Shown here piece by piece: positions 1-6,583 of a DNA stretch of 13,382 nucleotides. The notes under the pieces are model-generated. The model made no database searches. It saw only the letters and a program-made list of their open reading frames with translations, and was not told the origin of the DNA. Position 1 is the first letter of the stretch; each line of letters begins with the position of its first letter. The DNA is from Sphingomicrobium sp. Its GTDB lineage: Bacteria > Pseudomonadota > Alphaproteobacteria > Sphingomonadales > Sphingomonadaceae. Location: positions 1-13,382 of the forward strand of contig JASLBJ010000300.1 in the NCBI GenBank assembly GCA_030146725.1, given 5' to 3'. The translations under genes and the position numbers were made by a program.

Positions 1-14
1 GCAAACGGTGACAT

Positions 15-503
15 CTGGCTCGATCTTACCTCTACGCGATCGCGCTCGGCTCCAACCGCCGGCATGGCCGCTACGGCCGTCCCGCCGAAGTGGTCGCGGC
101 TGCGATTGCCGAGCTCGACCGGGCCTTTGGCCTGTTCGACGCGGCGCCAATCATTCTCAACCCGGCGCACGGCGGTGCCGGTCGCGACTTTGCCAATTCG
201 GTGGCGCTGATTGAAAGCCCGCTTACCCCTCTCGACTTGCTGCAAGCACTCAAGTCGATCGAACGGAGCTTCGGCCGCCGCCCCGGCAAGCGCTGGGGTG
301 AGCGGGTTCTCGATCTCGACATTGCGGCATGGAGCGCCGGCATGTGGCGTTCGCGGGTGTTGACTGTGCCCCATCCCGCGCTCGAACGCCGCGAGTTTGT
401 CCTCCAGCCGCTGGCGGCGATCGCCCCATTGTGGCGCATCCGCGGCGCGCTCAATGCCCGCCACCTCGCTCAGCGCCTTGCCCGGCGGCGCCCACGCGGC
501 TAA
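15..503 (+). CDS. folK: 2-amino-4-hydroxy-6-hydroxymethyldihydropteridine pyrophosphokinase (HPPK)
   Basis: HPPK transfers pyrophosphate from ATP to 6-hydroxymethyl-dihydropterin in cytosolic folate synthesis. The reading frame shows the N-terminal strand YAIALGSN, with GSN at residues 12-14 if counted from codon 15. It also shows the HPPK signature RWGERVLDLDI, whose D100 and D102 correspond to the Mg-binding DxD, and the C-terminal VPHPALERREFVLQPLAAIAP block. About 162 residues is normal for the family. The start is a problem: an in-frame TGA lies at 9-11, and the only near-cognate codon before the essential GSN motif is CTG at 15, with a weak GGTGA just upstream. The next standard start, GTG at 90, would remove the first beta strand and the GSN motif, so it is unlikely. 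Either CTG initiates, or a one-base error or frameshift near 29-30 hides a GTG start at 8. A tRNA gene begins 14 bp after the stop. Identity is fairly sure; the start is not. Confidence 0.85.
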   Translation: MARSYLYAIALGSNRRHGRYGRPAEVVAAAIAELDRAFGLFDAAPIILNPAHGGAGRDFANSVALIESPLTPLDLLQALKSIERSFGRRPGKRWGERVLDLDIAAWSAGMWRSRVLTVPHPALERREFVLQPLAAIAPLWRIRGALNARHLAQRLARRRPRG

Positions 504-517
504 CGGCGTCCGCGCGT

Positions 518-593
518 GGGCCCTTAGCTCAGTTGGTAGAGCGCGTGACTTTTAATCACTAGGTCGCTGGTTCGAACCCAGCAGGGCTCACCA
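518..593 (+). tRNA. tRNA-Lys (anticodon TTT)
   Basis: A full cloverleaf can be folded by eye. The acceptor stem GGGCCCT pairs with AGGGCTC (one G-T), the D stem GCTC pairs with GAGC, the T stem GCTGG pairs with CCAGC around TTCGAAC, and a discriminator A precedes an encoded CCA at 591-593. The anticodon loop CTTTTAA places TTT at 551-553, reading lysine AAA/AAG. The outermost anticodon-stem pair (27-43) is a C/T mismatch; the other four pairs are Watson-Crick. The gene sits 14 bp after folK on the same strand. No T-rich terminator is visible in the following 60 bp. Confidence 0.97.
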
Positions 594-653
594 GCCACCC
601 CCCGCATGAAAGCTTCGGATAGCCGCTCTTCTGCCGGCCAGATGCTACCGGGG

Positions 654-678
654 GGAACGGGCGGCTTCGCGCCTCGTT
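654..678 (+). promoter_or_regulatory. EcfG-type general stress response promoter
   Basis: GGAAC at 654-658 and CGTT at 675-678 are separated by exactly 16 bp. This matches the alphaproteobacterial EcfG/SigT consensus GGAAC-N16/17-CGTT. It lies 31 bp upstream of the ATG at 709, leaving room for a short leader that holds a strong Shine-Dalgarno. The rest of the gap from the tRNA (594-653) shows nothing recognisable. The promoter role is inferred from the motif and its placement. Confidence 0.75.
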
Positions 679-696
679 AGACTAACTTAAGTCAAC

Positions 697-702
697 AGGA
701 GG
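697..702 (+). promoter_or_regulatory. Strong ribosome binding site for the stress gene
   Basis: A perfect AGGAGG with a 6-nt spacer precedes the ATG at 709. This fixes the start and suggests high translation, in keeping with a stress-induced protein. Confidence 0.8.
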
Positions 703-708
703 AATACC

Positions 709-1245
709 ATGAGCCCGACCATCTCGGCGGTTTTTGACAACCGTTCGGAGGCCGAACGCGCAGTGTCCGAATTGCGCAGCGCAGGCGTCGACCAGGATGC
801 GATCTCGATCGTTGGCCGTCCTGACGACCACGACGGCAGCAGCAATCATTCCGACGGCCACCACGACGACGGCGCTGGCAAGGGCAGCATCGCGGCCAGC
901 GTCGCGGGCGGCGGGGTTGCGGGCGCGCTCCTTGGCATGGCGGCGCTCGCCATTCCTGGTGTCGGCCCGCTTGCCGCAGCAGGCGCGATTGCCGCGACGG
1001 CGGTTCCGAGCATGGCAGGCATCGGTGCGGCGCTTGGTGCTACCGGCGGTGCGATTGCCCGCATGCTGTCCGACCATGATGTCGACCGCAATGATGCCGA
1101 ATATTACGAAGAGCGCATCACCAGTGGCGGCATCTTCGTATCAGTCGACACCCGCCGCACCGGCGTCGGCAGTGAGACTGCGAGAGAGATCCTTATGCGC
1201 AGTGGCGGTCATAGCGCTCCTCAGCAGCGCACTTCGAACGTTTGA
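709..1245 (+). CDS. Putative general stress protein, glycine zipper-like core with His/Asp-rich linker
   Basis: The 178-residue product opens with a segment (about 1-36, TISAVFDNRSEAERAVSELR) resembling YflT/GsiB-type heat-induced stress domains, here a small alpha/beta fold. A His/Asp/Gly-rich linker (about 39-57) contains five His and seven or more Asp. A small-residue hydrophobic stretch (about 60-120, Gly/Ala rich with G-x3-G spacings) could insert in a membrane or pack as a glycine zipper. The C-terminal segment (about 126-165, EYYEERITSGGIFVSVDT) resembles the second half of similar stress proteins. No signal peptide is seen. The gene is monocistronic between a tRNA and an ECF sigma gene, and the EcfG-type promoter at 654-678 points to general-stress control. 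The biochemical role is unknown. The family assignment rests on overall style, not a decisive motif. Confidence 0.8.
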   Translation: MSPTISAVFDNRSEAERAVSELRSAGVDQDAISIVGRPDDHDGSSNHSDGHHDDGAGKGSIAASVAGGGVAGALLGMAALAIPGVGPLAAAGAIAATAVPSMAGIGAALGATGGAIARMLSDHDVDRNDAEYYEERITSGGIFVSVDTRRTGVGSETAREILMRSGGHSAPQQRTSNV

Positions 1246-1256
1246 CTCCTACGTGT

Positions 1257-1280
1257 CCGGCGGCGCACCAGCGTCGCCGG
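1257..1280 (+). terminator. GC-rich hairpin after the stress gene (possible weak terminator)
   Basis: CCGGCGGCG and CGTCGCCGG form a 9-bp stem (one G-T) with a 6-nt loop, starting 12 bp after the stop codon. No T tract follows, so it may only stabilise the 3' end or assist factor-dependent termination. Confidence 0.35.
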
Positions 1281-1324
1281 AACTGGTTAAACCGTCCTCC
1301 TCGCGTTTGGCTGGACCGTAGCGT

Positions 1325-1343
1325 GGGCTTTGCACAGCCCTTT
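1325..1343 (+). terminator. Short hairpin with T3 tail before the ECF sigma gene
   Basis: GGGCT (1325-1329) pairs with AGCCC (1336-1340) around a 6-nt loop and is followed by TTT. The stem is short and the T run minimal. It could end transcription from the stress gene, or be part of the sigma-gene leader. The 1246-1364 gap holds these two hairpins and no clear promoter. Confidence 0.25.
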
Positions 1344-1364
1344 CCCTCGATCTGCCGATAAGGC

Positions 1365-1949
1365 ATGGGCTCAGCCGTGGAGCAGCTCCGAACCGCATCA
1401 GCACAGCCAAGCCGCGGACGTGAGCTATCGCCATTGTTCGGACTCATCGCCAAAGGCGATCGGGCGGCCCTCGCCACGCTTTACGACCGCACCTCGGCCA
1501 AGCTTTACGGCATCTGCACGCGGCTGCTCGGGAGCGAGGCGGAAGCAGAGGAGGTGCTTCAGGACGTCTATCTGCTCGTCTGGCAAAAGGCGGACCGCTT
1601 CGACGACAGCAAGGCTAGCCCGATCACCTGGCTCGCGGTGCTCGCCCGCAACCGCTCGATTGATCGGCTTCGGCTCAGGCGCCTTCCGACGGACAGTATC
1701 GATGCCGCCGGCGACATCGCCGATCAAGCCGATTCCGTACTCGACTTACTCGAGCGCGATCAGGAAAACAGCCGGCTGGCGCTGTGCCTCGATGCGCTGG
1801 ACGAACGCCAAGGCACCATGATTCGCGCGGCGTTCCTCGATGGCGCGACGTACCCCGAGCTGTCCGAGCGTGAATCGGTCCCGCTCGGCACGATGAAGAG
1901 CTGGATTCGCCGCGGTCTGCTGCGCCTGCGCAAGTGTCTCGAGCAATGA
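1365..1949 (+). CDS. RNA polymerase ECF sigma factor (SigK-like)
   Basis: This is a 194-residue group 4 sigma factor. Region 2 (about 24-105) carries the typical core-binding and -10-reading helices, with ALATLYDRTSAKLYGICTRLLG and EAEEVLQDVYLLVWQKADRFD. Region 4 (about 136-192) ends in the helix-turn-helix YPELSERESVPLGTMKSWIRRGLLRLRKCL, which reads the -35 element. Regions 1 and 3 are absent, as expected. The stop codon overlaps the ATG of the anti-sigma gene (ATGA), so the pair is translationally coupled. The pairing with an RskA-type regulator suggests the SigK/ECF19 class. The ATG at 1365 has AAGG only one base away; GTG at 1377 is an in-frame alternative. Likely target genes include the downstream msrB, which is inference. 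Confidence 0.92.
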   Translation: MGSAVEQLRTASAQPSRGRELSPLFGLIAKGDRAALATLYDRTSAKLYGICTRLLGSEAEAEEVLQDVYLLVWQKADRFDDSKASPITWLAVLARNRSIDRLRLRRLPTDSIDAAGDIADQADSVLDLLERDQENSRLALCLDALDERQGTMIRAAFLDGATYPELSERESVPLGTMKSWIRRGLLRLRKCLEQ

Positions 1950-2671
1950 GCCTTCCAGCGCCCCCGGCCGACGAGCCGCCCAACCTCGCGGCAGAATATG
2001 CGCTCGGCTTGCTTGAGGGGAACGAGCTTGCCGGCGCCCGGGCGCAACTTGGTAATGCGGGCTTTCGTAGCGATGTCGCGTACTGGCTGGGTCACTTTGC
2101 GCCGCTCCTGGACGAAGTTGCACCGGTGCGGCCGCCGGCTAGGCTGTGGACAGCAATAGAGCAGCGCATCAGCCCCGCTGCGCCGCGCTCCGCCGACGTG
2201 CACCAGCTGCACCGGCGCCTGAACCTGTGGCGCGGTGCCGCGGCGGTCGCGACCGCCCTCGCCGCTTCGCTTGCGCTGGTCGTGCTGACTCGCCCTGAAC
2301 CGGTAGCACCGCCGGCCGTGACTCGCGCGCCGGCACCGATGGTGGCGATGCTCGGCGACGAGCAGGCGGGCGGGCTGATGCTTGCCAAGTGGGAGCCGTC
2401 GAACGGTCGGATGACGGTCGCAGCCCCGACTGAGATCAGCATCGCCGCCGGTCAGGTGCAGGAGTTGTGGGTAATCCAGGCGGACGGGACCCCACGATCG
2501 CTTGGAGTCCTTCCGAGCACGTCGCGCAACGAATTACAGATTGCTCCGTCAGCCGCGCAGCAGCTGCAGCAAGGTGCCACCTTGGCGGTCTCGGTGGAAC
2601 CGCAGGGTGGATCGCGTACCGGCCTTCCGACCGGGCCGGTCATCGCGTCGGGCAAACTGGGCCTCGTCTGA
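1946..2671 (+). CDS. Membrane-bound anti-sigma factor, RskA family
   Basis: The product is about 241 residues. The N-terminal cytosolic part (1-90, EYALGLLEGNELAGARAQL) resembles the sigma-binding anti-sigma domain but lacks the zinc HxxxCxxC motif. A single membrane helix spans about 96-115. The C-terminal periplasmic domain (about 140-241) has the RskA features GGLMLAKWEPSNGRMTV, QELWVIQADGTPRSLG and a terminal P-x-GPVIASG. It should hold the upstream ECF factor at the membrane until a signal triggers release. I chose ATG 1946 because it overlaps the sigma stop (ATGA) and gives the usual N-terminus; an in-frame GTG at 1934 would add four residues. No recognisable promoter separates it from the sigma gene. 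Confidence 0.9.
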   Translation: MSLPAPPADEPPNLAAEYALGLLEGNELAGARAQLGNAGFRSDVAYWLGHFAPLLDEVAPVRPPARLWTAIEQRISPAAPRSADVHQLHRRLNLWRGAAAVATALAASLALVVLTRPEPVAPPAVTRAPAPMVAMLGDEQAGGLMLAKWEPSNGRMTVAAPTEISIAAGQVQELWVIQADGTPRSLGVLPSTSRNELQIAPSAAQQLQQGATLAVSVEPQGGSRTGLPTGPVIASGKLGLV

Positions 2672-2720
2672 CGCCTGCATCTGATCAGGCCGTTCAGCCG
2701 TAGTTACGACTGACGACCGC

Positions 2721-2726
2721 AAAGGG
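2721..2726 (+). promoter_or_regulatory. Ribosome binding site deciding the msrB start
   Basis: AAAGGG lies 5 nt before ATG 2732. The alternative GTG at 2726 overlaps this site, so ATG 2732 is favoured. Confidence 0.6.
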
Positions 2727-2731
2727 TGCTG

Positions 2732-3217
2732 ATGGCCATTCTCGACAGACGTGAAGTTCTTGGTGCCGCAGGGCTCGGCGCGGCGACGCTGACCGTTGCT
2801 GCCTTCGCCAAGCCTGCTCCGCAACAACGCTTCCCAGTTACCAAGACGCCCGTCGAGTGGCGCCGGCAGCTTGGGGCCGAGCGCTACGAAGTGCTGCGCG
2901 AAGCCGATACCGAACGTGCCGGCTCGAGCCCCCTCAACCGCGAGAAGCGCCGCGGCGTCTATGCCTGCGCCGGATGCAGCCTGCCGCTGTTCAGTTCGGC
3001 GTGGAAGTTTGAGAGCGGCACCGGCTGGCCGAGTTTCTTCCAGGCTGCGCCCAATGCGGTGCTGACCAGGACCGACGTGACCTTTGGGATGCGGCGGACC
3101 GAAGCGCTGTGCCGACGCTGCGGCGGGCATCTTGGCCACGTGTTCGAGGATGGGCCGAAGCCGACCGGCCTGCGCTATTGCATGAACGGGCTCGCACTGG
3201 CCTTCAGGCCGGCCTGA
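2732..3217 (+). CDS. msrB: Tat-exported peptide-methionine (R)-S-oxide reductase
   Basis: MsrB reduces methionine-R-sulfoxide in oxidised proteins. The 161-residue product has the zinc pairs C79-x2-C82 and C127-x2-C130, the conserved GTGWPSF (96-102), CGGHLGHVFEDGP (130-142), and the catalytic Cys in RYCMNG (C150). The N-terminus reads DRREVLGAAGLGAATLTVAAFA, a twin-arginine motif plus a hydrophobic stretch, so the enzyme is probably sent to the periplasm or anchored there. It lies 60 bp after the anti-sigma gene on the same strand with no terminator seen, suggesting membership of the sigma/anti-sigma regulon. A perfect 12-bp palindrome, CAGGCCGGCCTG (3205-3216), covers its last codons. The electron donor is not in the window. 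Confidence 0.93.
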   Translation: MAILDRREVLGAAGLGAATLTVAAFAKPAPQQRFPVTKTPVEWRRQLGAERYEVLREADTERAGSSPLNREKRRGVYACAGCSLPLFSSAWKFESGTGWPSFFQAAPNAVLTRTDVTFGMRRTEALCRRCGGHLGHVFEDGPKPTGLRYCMNGLALAFRPA

Positions 3218-3308
3218 GCGCCCGGATCGCTGGCGATCGGCTTGACCACCGTCAGGTACCGCCTTTCGCCGCATGGACGGCGCGGGCAAGGATAACTATC
3301 TGTGCAAC

Positions 3309-3779
3309 ATGGGCGATGGCTGGCTGATCCCGCTTCTGATCGTACTGCTCACTGTCGTGGGCATGGAGTTCCTTGCCTCCGCGGTGCATCGCCATGTGAT
3401 GCACGGGCCCGGGTGGGGCTGGCACCGCTCGCACCATGAGCCGGGCACGGGTCGGTTCGAGCGCAACGATCTGTATGCGCTCGTCTTCACCAGCGTCAGC
3501 CTGCTGCTGTTTGTCGCTGGAGCGCGCTGGCCAGCGTTGTGGTGGGTCGGACTCGGCACCCTCGTTTACGGCTTGCTCTACGCGATCCTGCACGACGGGC
3601 TGGTCCACCAGCGATTTCCATTCATCAAGTCGCCCCGCAGCGGCTATTTAAAGCGGCTGGTCCAGGCACATCGGATGCATCATTCGGTTCGCGGCCGCGA
3701 GGGTTCGGTGTCGTTCGGCTTCATCTATGCGCCGCCGGTGCGACGGCTGCGCGAGCAGTTGCGGCGGGATCCTCGATGA
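3309..3779 (+). CDS. crtZ: Beta-carotene 3-hydroxylase
   Basis: This is a membrane di-iron hydroxylase that adds 3-OH to beta-ionone rings (beta-carotene to zeaxanthin, and canthaxanthin to astaxanthin). The 156-residue product has all four histidine boxes: HRHVMH (27-32), HRSHH (39-43), HDGLVH (95-100) and HRMHH (121-125). Hydrophobic segments lie at about 5-24 and 57-93. The length is typical for CrtZ. I chose ATG 3309 because MGDGWLIPLLIVLLTVVGMEF starts like the family; ATG 3273 would add 12 residues and neither has a well-placed Shine-Dalgarno. AAGGA at 3288-3292 would suit a CTG at 3300. The stop overlaps the crtW ATG (ATGA). The 91-bp gap from msrB holds a GATCG/CGATC inverted repeat (3225-3238) and no clear promoter. 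Confidence 0.94.
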   Translation: MGDGWLIPLLIVLLTVVGMEFLASAVHRHVMHGPGWGWHRSHHEPGTGRFERNDLYALVFTSVSLLLFVAGARWPALWWVGLGTLVYGLLYAILHDGLVHQRFPFIKSPRSGYLKRLVQAHRMHHSVRGREGSVSFGFIYAPPVRRLREQLRRDPR

Positions 3780-4498
3780 CCCCTGCCCGACAGCGCGCGA
3801 TCGGACTAACCCTTGCGCTGGCGATCATCGGGGCGTGGGCGGCGCTTCACGTCTATGCTGTGTTCTTTCATCGGCTCGAAAGCGCCGGCCTGATCGCCGC
3901 CCCGCTGCTGATTGCGGCGATCTGCTGGCTGAGCGTCGGGCTGTTCATCGTTGCGCACGATTGCATGCATGGTTCGCTTGCGCCGGGGCAGCCGGCGGTC
4001 AATCGCGCGGTCGGCCGAGTTGCGCTGATGATCTATGCAGGCTTCTGGTTCGATCACCTGAGGCCCAAGCACTTCGAGCATCATCGTGCGCCGGGGACCG
4101 AGCATGACCCGGATTTCAGCGCCAGCCACCCGTCGCACTTCTGGCCCTGGTATGCGGCGTTCTTTCGCCAGTATTTCGGACTTCGCCAACTCGCCTTCCT
4201 GAGCGCTGTCAGTGCTGCCTACCTGCTGCTGTTCGACGTGGCCTACGTGAACCTGCTGCTGTTCTGGGCACTTCCGTCGATTGCGTCATCGCTGCAGCTG
4301 TTCCTGTTCGGCACGTTCCTGCCGCACCGGGCCGAGGACGCGGGGTTCCACGACGATCACCGCGCGCGCAGCAACGATTATGGCTGGCTCGGTTCGCTCC
4401 TCAGCTGCTTCCACTTCGGCTATCACCACGAGCATCATCGCGCGCCGCATCTGCCGTGGTGGCGACTGCCCGAGGCGCGCCAAGCATCGCCTCGATGA
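3776..4498 (+). CDS. crtW: Beta-carotene 4-ketolase
   Basis: CrtW converts C4 methylenes of beta-ionone rings to ketones, giving echinenone/canthaxanthin and, with CrtZ, astaxanthin. The 240-residue integral membrane protein has the desaturase-like His boxes HDCMH (61-65), HFEHH (99-103) and HHEHH (217-221), plus the CrtW-like stretches HRAPGTEHDPDF and FLFGTFLPHR. Hydrophobic helices lie at about 8-30, 38-60 and 140-175. ATG 3776 overlaps the crtZ stop and has GGGA 6 nt upstream, so the two are coupled. The last 98 bp, which encode the third His box, are antisense to the end of crtX. The His boxes are intact, so function is expected. Confidence 0.94.
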   Translation: MTPARQRAIGLTLALAIIGAWAALHVYAVFFHRLESAGLIAAPLLIAAICWLSVGLFIVAHDCMHGSLAPGQPAVNRAVGRVALMIYAGFWFDHLRPKHFEHHRAPGTEHDPDFSASHPSHFWPWYAAFFRQYFGLRQLAFLSAVSAAYLLLFDVAYVNLLLFWALPSIASSLQLFLFGTFLPHRAEDAGFHDDHRARSNDYGWLGSLLSCFHFGYHHEHHRAPHLPWWRLPEARQASPR

Positions 4499-5705
4499 AA
4501 TCGGCGGCGCGGCTGGCGCCGCGCGCGTCGGCGATTTGCCGGGCCAGACCTGCGGCTCGTTCGCGGAACGCGGGAGCTTTCAGCACCTGCTGCATCGCCT
4601 CGCCGATCCTGACGCTCGAAGACCGGCTGCCGAGCATCCGACCCGCACCTGAATGCTCGACCCGGGCTGCCATCCCGGCCTGCTCGAACGCGAGCGGCAG
4701 GACCACCAACGGCACGCCCGCCCCAAGCGGATCAAGGACCGCGTTCGCGCCGCCATGGCAGACGACCAGGTCGACCTGCCGCACCACCGCTTCCTGGGGC
4801 ACCCAGTCGTAGACGAGCGGATCGCCGGCGAGACGCTCGGCCAGACCCTCAGCGCCGCGGCCGCCGTGGGTGATCACGAGCCGAAGACCAAGCCGCTCGC
4901 AGGCTCGCGCGACTCGGCGGAACACGGCGACGCGCGATCCCTGAAGCGTCCCGAGCGTGCAAAAGACCGTCGGCCGGCCGTCATCCGGCGGAAGCTCGAA
5001 CGGCTCCGGTTCGGCGGCGCGGAACGGCCCGACGAAGTGAAAGTGCTGCGGCAATTCCTGGCGCGGGAAATCCAGTCCGGGAACGAGCTGCGCGATCTGC
5101 AGGGACGGCGAGAGGCAATCCTCCAGTCGTCGCCGTGGCGGCAGATCGAGCCACCGCGCGTTGCGCGCGATCGCCGCATTGAACCTGCGAAGCATGAAAT
5201 CGCTGACGCGCCATCCGCCGAGGTTGCGCTTCCGGCCTTCCTTGCTGCGATCATAGTGCCAGCCGACGAACGGCGGCGGAATACCGGGCTCGCGGTTCAT
5301 CGGTACGGTGACCGCGATGCTGACCCACGGCAGTCCAAGATGTTCGGCGACCAGCCCGCCGGCTGGCTCGAGCTGGTCGGAGAGGATCGCGTCGACGCCG
5401 AGCTTGCGCAGCAAGGCCGGGGCTTCCCGGCAGAACATGGTGGTGAAGGCGTCCATCCGGCGGATGGTGGGACCGAGCCCGAGCAGGCCCTGGATCCGCG
5501 CCATTGCACCGGTCCAGCTTGCGACCGATTGCGCATTGTCGCCGATAGCGGCGAACTCGGCGCCCGCGGCCCGGACCAGTGCGCGCGCTTCCTCCTGGTG
5601 AACGAAGGTGACTCGGTGTCCACGGGCGATCAGGTTCGAGGCAAGGTGAGACAATGGCAGATAATGGCCGCTGAGCGGCGGCGCCAGGACGGCGAAATGG
5701 GCCAT
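4401..5705 (-). CDS. crtX: Carotenoid (zeaxanthin-type) glycosyltransferase
   Basis: This is a GT1-family, GT-B fold enzyme that attaches a sugar, usually glucose from UDP-glucose, to carotenoid hydroxyls. The 434-residue product shows the N-terminal acceptor-side GHYLP (13-17). It also shows the C-terminal donor-binding signature: WVPQ (301-304), CHGGANAVLDPLGAGVP (316-332) and PLAFEQ (337-342). It matches the CrtX/MGT layout and length. ATG 5705 shares one base with the crtB stop (TGATG), so it is the last gene of crtYIBX. The Ser/Asp/Arg/Ala-rich tail from about residue 409 looks non-structural and lies wholly antisense to the 3' end of crtW. The acceptor and sugar cannot be read from sequence; ketocarotenoid glucosides are likely from context. 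Confidence 0.9.
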   Translation of the reverse strand: MAHFAVLAPPLSGHYLPLSHLASNLIARGHRVTFVHQEEARALVRAAGAEFAAIGDNAQSVASWTGAMARIQGLLGLGPTIRRMDAFTTMFCREAPALLRKLGVDAILSDQLEPAGGLVAEHLGLPWVSIAVTVPMNREPGIPPPFVGWHYDRSKEGRKRNLGGWRVSDFMLRRFNAAIARNARWLDLPPRRRLEDCLSPSLQIAQLVPGLDFPRQELPQHFHFVGPFRAAEPEPFELPPDDGRPTVFCTLGTLQGSRVAVFRRVARACERLGLRLVITHGGRGAEGLAERLAGDPLVYDWVPQEAVVRQVDLVVCHGGANAVLDPLGAGVPLVVLPLAFEQAGMAARVEHSGAGRMLGSRSSSVRIGEAMQQVLKAPAFRERAAGLARQIADARGASRAADFIEAMLGAPRAVATTADAARDDARGDSRSGSS

Positions 5706-6583
5706 CAGGCGCGACGACCGATCGTCATTGCCTCCGCAACGCTGGGGACCAGGAAAGCGAGCTTGCGTGCGCGGCCAACGCTGACCCGGCGGTCCCACGC
5801 CCCCTCGCCCAATTGTCCGACACGGCGCCCGATCGCGCCATAGATGCGGGCTGCCGACAACACGGCCACCCGGGAGCGGAACGGCAGGCGATCGACGCCG
5901 CGCCGAGCGCTTTGTTCGTACAGGCCGACGCTCGTAACGAGCCGCCCGACCATCGTCAGCAGCGCGACTTTATGCTCGTCAGCGAACAAAGCGGCCGGCC
6001 CGACGCCGAATTCGCACAGCCACTCGGAAGGCAGATAGCAGCGGCCGGCGGCAAGATCCTCGCGAACGTCGCGGGCGATGTTCGACAGCTGGAAGGCGAT
6101 CCCGAGGTCGGCTGCCCGCTCGAGCGTCTCGGCATCATCGGACGGCACCCCCATGACCACCGCCATCATCGAGCCAACGGTTCCGGCAACATGGTAGCAG
6201 TAGCGGACCAGATCCTCTTCGGTTGTCGGGCGCCAGCCGAGTTCGTCGAGCATGAAGCCCTCGAGGTGATCCTCGAGCAGGGCTCGCGGAACCGGGCGTT
6301 CGCGCAGCAGCTGGCCAAGCGCATCGAACGGCAGCTCGCCAGTGGTTTCACCGGCAATGGCGCGGTTGGTCTTGTCGCGCAGCACCGCAACGCTTCCGCG
6401 CACGCCACCGGAAAAGCCGAGTACCTGCCCGTCGCAGACATCGTCGCAGTGGCGGCACCAGCAATAAAGCAGCCAGGCACGCTCGCGGGTGGTGCGGTCG
6501 AACAGCCGGCTTGCTGCACGAAACGACTTGGAGCCCTGCTGGATCGCGGTGAACGCACCAGCGACGAGCTCCTCGCGAGTCAT
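5705..6583 (-). CDS. crtB: Phytoene synthase
   Basis: CrtB condenses two GGPP into 15-cis-phytoene, the first committed carotenoid step, at the membrane surface. The 292-residue product has both aspartate-rich Mg/diphosphate motifs: DDVCD (47-51), and the second motif around NIARDVREDLAAGRCYLP with D172 and D176. SKSF (18-21) near the N-terminus is also typical. The length is normal for CrtB. ATG 6583 overlaps the crtI stop (ATGA), and GAGGA (6593-6597 on the complement) lies 9 nt upstream. The gene sits third in crtYIBX. No GGPP synthase (crtE) is present in the window, so its substrate must come from elsewhere in the genome. Confidence 0.96.
   Translation of the reverse strand: MTREELVAGAFTAIQQGSKSFRAASRLFDRTTRERAWLLYCWCRHCDDVCDGQVLGFSGGVRGSVAVLRDKTNRAIAGETTGELPFDALGQLLRERPVPRALLEDHLEGFMLDELGWRPTTEEDLVRYCYHVAGTVGSMMAVVMGVPSDDAETLERAADLGIAFQLSNIARDVREDLAAGRCYLPSEWLCEFGVGPAALFADEHKVALLTMVGRLVTSVGLYEQSARRGVDRLPFRSRVAVLSAARIYGAIGRRVGQLGEGAWDRRVSVGRARKLAFLVPSVAEAMTIGRRA

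Noticed and set aside
90..503. folK starting at GTG 90
   Set aside because: It would remove the first strand and GSN motif that are present in frame upstream.
1279..1307. Second GGAAC...CGTT pair before the ECF sigma gene
   Set aside because: The spacer is 20 bp, not the 16-17 bp of EcfG promoters, and it overlaps the hairpin at 1257-1280.
3205..3238. Palindrome CAGGCCGGCCTG and the GATCG/CGATC repeat after msrB as a terminator
   Set aside because: The palindrome has no loop, the second stem is 5 bp, and there is no T tract. Probably chance in GC-rich DNA.
4653..5843. 396-codon plus-strand open frame
   Set aside because: Antisense to crtX and the end of crtB, both with diagnostic motifs.
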